This document shows, in pieces, positions 7,370-11,057 of a stretch of DNA of 11,057 nucleotides. The stretch comes from Actinomycetota bacterium (GTDB taxonomy: Bacteria; Actinomycetota; Thermoleophilia; Gaiellales; Gaiellaceae): NCBI GenBank assembly GCA_005883245.1, contig VAXT01000059.1:1-11057 (forward strand), written 5' to 3'. Below the pieces are notes generated by a model. It did no database searches, had not been told where the DNA came from, and saw only the letters and a list, made by a program, of their open reading frames with translations. How positions within the stretch are numbered: the first letter of the stretch is position 1; each line of letters opens with the position of its first letter. The position numbers were made by a program, and so were the translations under genes.

Positions 7370-7828
7370 ATGACTGAGAGATCGCTTGATGAGCTCGGTC
7401 CCGTCGACTACGCCGTCGTCGAGTTTCCGGCGGGCGCAAGCAACTTCACGGGCGAGATGACGAAAGAGCTGGTGGCGCTGGTCGACGCCGGAACGATCCG
7501 CTTGATCGACGTTCTGATCCTCACCAAGGAGGAGGACGGGACCGTCGACGCGATGGAGCTTTCCGATATCGAAGAGCTGGGAGAGCTGGAAGCGCTCGAG
7601 TCCGAGCTCGCGGAGCTGCTGGCTGCGGAAGACGTTGCGCATCTCGCCGCCGCCATGGAGCCGGGAAGCACCGCTGGAGTGCTCGTCTGGGAGAACCTGT
7701 GGGCTGCACCGTTCGCATCAGCCGCTCGGCGCTCGGGTGGTCAGCTGATCGCCAACGGACGGATTCCGATCCAGGCGATCATCGCCTCAATCGAGGCCGA
7801 TGAAGCATCTACAACAGAAGGAGCCTGA
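7370..7828 (+). CDS. DUF6325 family protein (DUF1269-related)
   Basis: A 152-residue soluble acidic protein. Family hallmarks are visible in order: LGPVDYAVVEFP near the N-terminus (9-20), NFTGEM (25-30), LVDAGTIRLIDVLIL (37-51), KEEDGTVDAMEL (53-64), a long acidic helix rich in Glu and Leu (65-88), AAMEPGSTAGVLVWENLWA (94-112), and a C-terminal RSGGQLIANGRIP (121-133). It resembles the first part of DUF1269 proteins but lacks their glycine-zipper membrane hairpin. Function is unknown; related proteins are widespread in actinobacteria. It is followed after 2 nt by a small gene, so the two are probably cotranscribed. It is divergent from the DUF389-cyd operon, which may mean shared regulation, but that is inference. 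Confidence 0.85.
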   Translation: MTERSLDELGPVDYAVVEFPAGASNFTGEMTKELVALVDAGTIRLIDVLILTKEEDGTVDAMELSDIEELGELEALESELAELLAAEDVAHLAAAMEPGSTAGVLVWENLWAAPFASAARRSGGQLIANGRIPIQAIIASIEADEASTTEGA

Positions 7829-7830
7829 GA

Positions 7831-8007
7831 ATGCCCCTGAGAGCAGCACGTGCAGGAAGAGTCGGTGTCATCGGCGCGCCGGTCGCAAAGACCGCGGTCG
7901 TGGCCAAGGCCGTTTCACCCGGCCCCTCGCCGGTAGCGAAAACCGCGGTCGTTGCCGCGGCCGTGACTCCCGGCCGGCCCGGCCGGCGCCGCCGCGGGCG
8001 AATCTAG
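7831..8007 (+). CDS. Small 58-residue protein with a 17-residue tandem repeat
   Basis: This short gene begins with ATG at 7831, 2 nt after the DUF6325 stop, with AAGGAG 7 nt upstream. The protein starts MPLRAARAGRVGVIGAP, then carries two copies of PVAKTAVVA[KA]AV[ST]PG (residues 17-33 and 34-50), and ends in a basic tail PGRRRRGRI. It has no Cys and no acidic residue and is strongly basic. The Ala/Val-rich repeats could form a weak amphipathic or membrane-touching helix, but they are too short for certainty. In the first nine codons of the two repeats all four nucleotide differences are synonymous third positions, which supports real coding and selection on the protein. Small proteins with a similar MPxRAARxGRxGxxGAPVA start follow DUF6325 genes elsewhere, as far as I recall. 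Function unknown. Confidence 0.72.
   Translation: MPLRAARAGRVGVIGAPVAKTAVVAKAVSPGPSPVAKTAVVAAAVTPGRPGRRRRGRI
7879..7980 (+). repeat. 51-bp tandem duplication inside the small gene
   Basis: Two adjacent 51-base units (7879-7929 and 7930-7980) encode 17-residue repeats that agree at 13 of 17 positions. The first 27 bases of each unit differ only at synonymous third positions; the second halves have diverged more, and the last codons have become a Gly/Arg/Pro-rich linker. The pattern suggests an old in-frame duplication kept for its peptide sequence. Confidence 0.8.
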
Positions 8008-8076
8008 TTCGTACAAACCGGATGATTCGCCGACCTCTCGGGGCGGCAGAGCCGGCGAGCGTCGCGCGGTCTGGGC

Positions 8077-8886
8077 TCAGAAGACCGTGGCCCAGTCGTT
8101 CTTGACGCTGACGACTGTCCAGCCGCTCGTGTCGGCCTGCTCGAGCGCCTGCTCGGCGCCGCTCGTGTAGTCGAACTCTCGCTCGGCGTCGTCGTGGAGG
8201 ACGAGCAGGCGGAGAGAGGCCTTGTCCGTGTGTTGCGTGAAGTCCAGCATCGGGATGTCCCTGATCGTGCCGCCATGCTCGTCACGCGTGTACTCGAACG
8301 TGGACGCGCTGCCGATCACACGCTCACGCGGTACGCCATAGACCTCGTGGCTGATCGGCCGCATGAAGTCACGACCGCCACCCGAGGCTATGTAGTTCGA
8401 AAATCCATTGGCCTCCAGGAAGCCCAGCAGCTCGACCATCGGCGCATACGCCGTTTGGAGGTACCTGCGCGCGAGCGTCGGATGTTGTGCGGAACGGAGG
8501 AAAGCGTCTGCCTCGCTCTCAAAGTCCTCCACGCTGATTCCCTCGTACGCAGCGAGGATTCCGCCCGCGAGCGTTCGCACGTTCGTGTCGTCGCCCGCGT
8601 AGTGATCGGCCATCACCTTTCCGAACCAGCCATAGTCGCGCTCGAACGCCGCCTTCCAGGGTTGGCGCTTCTGCAACTCCGGCTTCGCGTCCGCCATCGC
8701 GACAAGACGCCGAAGAATGAAGTCGAGCTGGATCGGCATCGGCTTCTCGCACCACAGCGTCCCATCGTTGTCGAACACTGCGACGCGCTCGTCGACCGGC
8801 ACGGCATTCGACACTGTCCGGTCGACGAACTCGACGAGCGCCTCTCTCGCTGGGCCATCCCTCCAGCTCGCTAGCGATCCTGACAT
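8077..8886 (-). CDS. HAD-superfamily hydrolase with apparent internal deletion of motifs III/IV
   Basis: A 269-residue cytosolic protein. Motif I is intact: VAVFDNDGTLW (35-45), with nucleophile Asp39 and acid/base Asp41. Motif II is Ser168 in YIASGGGRDFM (165-175). A helical cap lies between them. In the actinobacterial HAD (HAD-IB-like) proteins it resembles, the stretch after EHGGT normally carries a lysine and continues to a GNSNGDIPML motif that binds magnesium. Here EHGGTI (203-208) runs directly into RDIPMLDFTQ (209-218), so an estimated 40 or so residues appear missing, in frame, including motif III and the start of motif IV. The C-terminal part (LRLLVLHDDAEREFDY, then GWTVVSVKNDWATVF) is intact. 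The start at 8886 fits the family N-terminus (WRDGPAREALVEFVD), and AAGGG lies upstream; an ATG at 8943 is less likely. It may be inactive, altered, or a pseudogene. Confidence 0.82.
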   Translation of the reverse strand: MSGSLASWRDGPAREALVEFVDRTVSNAVPVDERVAVFDNDGTLWCEKPMPIQLDFILRRLVAMADAKPELQKRQPWKAAFERDYGWFGKVMADHYAGDDTNVRTLAGGILAAYEGISVEDFESEADAFLRSAQHPTLARRYLQTAYAPMVELLGFLEANGFSNYIASGGGRDFMRPISHEVYGVPRERVIGSASTFEYTRDEHGGTIRDIPMLDFTQHTDKASLRLLVLHDDAEREFDYTSGAEQALEQADTSGWTVVSVKNDWATVF

Positions 8887-9003
8887 GCGCCGAGCCCTTC
8901 TACTTCGCGTTGGCTCTGGTTCCAAAACAAACCTCAACCCCAATCAACTTCGCGCCACCCCGAATCATCCGGACGGCGTGAGAGGCCGAATACCAACCGA
9001 CGA
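8887..9003. other. Intergenic gap upstream of the HAD gene
   Basis: These 117 bases lie between two minus-strand genes. Read leftward, the part near the HAD start contains a T-rich stretch (about 8917-8940) in an otherwise GC-rich setting, which could hold a promoter for the HAD gene. I found no clear -10/-35 pair, no terminator hairpin with a U-run, and no open frame worth calling. A 12-base sequence at 8961-8972 recurs inverted at 8018-8029. Confidence 0.4.
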
Positions 9004-9672
9004 CTATGTGAATACATTGACCGCTCGTGCGATGACGAGGCCGAGGATGCCGAGCGAGACGAGCGACTGGACGCCCATCGCGATCTTCGCCCAGGGGACG
9101 AGCGGCATGACGTCGGTGGGGCTGAATGCGGTCGCGTTGGTGAAGCCCAGGTAGAGGTAGTCGATGAACCGGGGCTGCCAGTCGTCCCACCCGAGCTCCG
9201 GGTTCAACTGCTGCGGAAACGCGAGGTCCGGGCGAGTCCGCTCGCGGTGGGCGCGGGCTGCGGCGCCGCCGCTGTCGAGCTCCCAGTAAAGGAGCGAGAA
9301 CGCGATGTTGTTCGACACCCAGACGACCGATCCCGCCGCGAGCACGTCTCCGGCCGAGTTCGTCTCCGGACCGCCCTGAATGAGGTCGGAGATCAGCGCG
9401 ACAGTCGCCCAGAGCGAGCCGAACACCAGGACGCAGACCAGCCCGATCGAGAGCCCTCGGAGCAGCCTGGAGCGGCGGGTGATCTCGCCCGGATCCCCCA
9501 CGATCACGGCGACAAGGAGCAGCCCCTCGATGAGCGGCAGAACCCAGTTCGGACCTGGACGCACTCCATTCGGCAGCAGAAACGTCAACACCATCGCGGA
9601 TACGACCGCACCCGCCATCGGCCAGCGCGGTTCGCCGGTTACCGGCCTCTCCTTGTCGGCTTCAGCGGACAC
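9004..9672 (-). CDS. Polytopic membrane protein with K+-channel-like C-terminal pore region
   Basis: A 222-residue protein with hydrophobic segments at about 18-34, 43-59, 74-98, 108-131 and 195-219, plus a shorter one at about 168-182. The last third, FIDYLYLGFTNATAFSPTD followed by a hydrophobic helix, has the layout of a two-helix ion-channel module: an aromatic pore helix (YLYLGFT), a filter-like loop after Thr178, a Ser/Pro/Thr/Asp turn where channels have G-Y-G-D, then an inner helix (VQSLVSLGILGLVIARAVN, 201-219). The GYG filter itself is absent. DUF1345-type membrane proteins have a similar ending, so that is the nearest name I can offer. The start is GTG, overlapping the end of the antiporter gene by 11 nt, so the two are probably cotranscribed; the start codon is not certain, as no strong Shine-Dalgarno sequence is seen. 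Function is unproven; an ion-conducting or sensing role is inferred. Confidence 0.78.
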   Translation of the reverse strand: MSAEADKERPVTGEPRWPMAGAVVSAMVLTFLLPNGVRPGPNWVLPLIEGLLLVAVIVGDPGEITRRSRLLRGLSIGLVCVLVFGSLWATVALISDLIQGGPETNSAGDVLAAGSVVWVSNNIAFSLLYWELDSGGAAARAHRERTRPDLAFPQQLNPELGWDDWQPRFIDYLYLGFTNATAFSPTDVMPLVPWAKIAMGVQSLVSLGILGLVIARAVNVFT

Positions 9673-11057
9673 GGGCCAGGCTTTCGGCCTCGGCGTCGGA
9701 TGCGCCGACTGGAACGAGAACGATCACGGTGTCGCCCGACCGTACGTCGGGAGGTCGGCCATCGGCGGCGATGCTCAGGCGCCCATCGCGTGCAACCGCG
9801 AAGAGCGGGACTTCTGCCTGTCCGGCAGGGAAGCTGCCTGCGCTCCTGCTCACGATCCGCGCGCCGGCGGCAAACTGCCGGTCGAGCTCGGCGAACGTGA
9901 GCGAGCGGTTGCCGAGGATGCCGGCCTCGCTCGACGGTGGCAGCAGGTCCGGCTCGTCGGGGTGGGGAGCGACTCGATAGACATGCTTGTGGCCGAGCTC
10001 GTCCCGAAGCTCAGCGGCGCCGAGGGTGTTGAAGTCGTCGCTGTGCGTCAGCAGCAATGCATCGGTGATCTCCTCGAGCTCAGCTTCGCGGCTGACCGCG
10101 TCGACCATGATCTTGCCCCGGTCCGCGTCGAGGCCGGCATCCCGGGCGGCCGTCTGGTGATCGGGTGGCCCGACCCACATGCGCACCGCAACGCCGGATC
10201 GTGTGAGGGCCGCGGCGATCTCGCGCGCCCACGAATGGCCGCTGACGATGAGCACCAGCCGGCGACCCGCTCCAGCCACCCCGAGCATCCGAGCGGCGAC
10301 CGTGGCCGTGAGCCCGTAGACGACGACAGTGCCGAAGATCGCCACGAAAACGATCGGGAGGACATTGTCCGCGCCGGGAACCCCCTTCTGTGCCAGCTCG
10401 GGGCCGAACGCGGACGCCGTCGCCCCGGCGACGATTCCTCGGGGGGCCATCCACGCCACGAACGCCTTCTCGTGCCGGCTGAACGACGAGCCAAGCGTCG
10501 TCAGTGCCACGGCGGCGGGCCGAATGACCAGGATCATGACGGCGAGCAAGACGAGCGCCTGCGGCATCACGGATCCAACGTCGTCGGGTGAAACGGAGGC
10601 CGCGACGAGCACGAACAACACCCCGATGAGAAGCTGGACGAGCGTCTCTTCGAACTCGAAGAGCGAGCGGCTGATGTCGATGCTCCGCTGGTTGCCGACT
10701 GCGACTCCGATGAGCACGGCGGCCAGGAGACCCGCGTCATCGCGGATCAGGTCGGCACCCACGACGGCGGCCACGACGACCATCAGGGTGGCCGGGACGA
10801 TCATCCGCGGCTCGCTCCGGTGGACTTCGCGGAGCAGCAGCAACAGAGCGGGCGCGCCGACGACTGCTACGAGCGCGCCGACACCGAGCGAGAGCAGCAT
10901 CGCGCCGGGTTGCCAACCCGTACCAGAGCTCACGCCCGCGAACACGATCACGCCGAGCAACGCCCCGATCGGATCGACGAGCGTCCCCTCCCACTTCAGG
11001 AGGGAACGGACGTCCCGCGTCGGACGGATGAACGCGAGCAGGGGCAGGATGACCGTC
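9662..11057 (-). CDS. CPA-family cation/proton antiporter with C-terminal TrkA/RCK-like region (5' end outside window)
   Basis: The reading frame stays open to the right edge, so the start is missing; 464 residues are visible. The first visible residues, TVILPLLAFIRPTRD, then LLKWEGTLVDPIGALLGVIVF, correspond to the middle of NhaP-type antiporters, where CPA1 proteins carry an Asn-Asp pair; here the pair reads Val-Asp (Asp28 of the fragment). Further on is AWMAPRGIVAGATASAF (about 201-217), the conserved W-x-x-P-R-G helix. Membrane segments end near 256. A Rossmann-like domain follows (about 266-362: RLVLIVSGHSWAREIAAAL, then DALLLTHSDDFNTLGAAEL), and then a small beta-rich TrkA_C-like domain (about 385-452). 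The usual GxGxxG nucleotide-binding loop is not evident. The role is exchange of Na+ or K+ for H+ across the cytoplasmic membrane, probably gated by the cytoplasmic domain. The ion specificity cannot be read from this part. Confidence 0.9.
   Translation of the reverse strand, partial: TVILPLLAFIRPTRDVRSLLKWEGTLVDPIGALLGVIVFAGVSSGTGWQPGAMLLSLGVGALVAVVGAPALLLLLREVHRSEPRMIVPATLMVVVAAVVGADLIRDDAGLLAAVLIGVAVGNQRSIDISRSLFEFEETLVQLLIGVLFVLVAASVSPDDVGSVMPQALVLLAVMILVIRPAAVALTTLGSSFSRHEKAFVAWMAPRGIVAGATASAFGPELAQKGVPGADNVLPIVFVAIFGTVVVYGLTATVAARMLGVAGAGRRLVLIVSGHSWAREIAAALTRSGVAVRMWVGPPDHQTAARDAGLDADRGKIMVDAVSREAELEEITDALLLTHSDDFNTLGAAELRDELGHKHVYRVAPHPDEPDLLPPSSEAGILGNRSLTFAELDRQFAAGARIVSRSAGSFPAGQAEVPLFAVARDGRLSIAADGRPPDVRSGDTVIVLVPVGASDAEAESLARVR

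Noticed and set aside
7299..7439. N-terminal extension of the DUF389 gene to 7439
   Set aside because: It would overlap the well-supported DUF6325 start and ribosome binding site on the other strand, and the added residues are basic and unlike the family.
7969..8000. GC palindromes (CCGGCCGG-type) at the end of the small gene as a terminator or REP element
   Set aside because: They lie inside the coding frame as Gly/Arg/Pro codons, lack a following T-run, and no second copy was seen in the window.
8067..8087. Short hairpin CGGTCT/AGACCG near the HAD stop as a terminator
   Set aside because: The arms are only 6 bases with a 9-base loop, it overlaps the last codons of the HAD gene, and no T-run follows on either strand.
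9247..10591. Plus-strand open frames opposite the channel-like and antiporter genes
   Set aside because: The minus-strand frames carry membrane segments and family motifs; the plus-strand products are charged, Arg-rich shadows.

Overview
This window comes from a strongly GC-rich bacterial chromosome. The overall gene style points to a soil actinobacterium. The signs are a short-Q-loop CydA, separate cydD and cydC genes, a DUF6325-type protein, stop/start overlaps of the ATGA and GTGA kind, and some GTG starts. A Thermoleophilia-like lineage would fit, but that placement is inference; nothing in the window fixes the taxon.

Layout, left to right. (1) Positions 2-127 (+) hold the last 41 codons of a GMC-type flavin oxidoreductase. 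It meets a small conserved helical protein (124-576, -) tail to tail, and both stop codons lie in one CTAG. (2) From 7298 down to 607 on the minus strand is a tightly packed cytochrome bd operon, in transcription order: a DUF389 membrane protein, cydA, cydB, cydD, cydC. The junctions are ATGA, TGATG, a 2-nt gap, and GTGA. The small helical protein follows cydC after 30 nt with a strong ribosome binding site and may be the sixth gene. CydA and CydB form the menaquinol/quinol bd oxidase. CydD and CydC form the heterodimeric ABC exporter needed for its assembly. The DUF389 protein has no established role but is translationally joined to cydA. (3) Divergent from the operon, across about 71 nt, are a DUF6325 protein (7370-7828, +) and a 58-residue protein with a 17-residue tandem repeat (7831-8007, +). 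(4) On the minus strand follow a HAD-family hydrolase (8077-8886), which appears to lack the segment with the family's third motif and most of the fourth, and a polytopic membrane protein with a potassium-channel-like last third (9004-9672). That protein overlaps by 11 nt the end of a CPA-type cation/proton antiporter with a C-terminal TrkA/RCK-like cytoplasmic region, which runs off the right edge.

Working together: the centre is a low-oxygen/stress respiration module (bd oxidase plus its maturation exporter), and the right end is an ion-homeostasis module (antiporter plus channel-like protein). No mobile element, CRISPR array, tRNA or rRNA was recognised. The most unusual points are the DUF389-cyd coupling, the HAD protein with an apparent internal in-frame deletion, the channel-like protein with an altered filter sequence next to an antiporter, and the small repeat protein.
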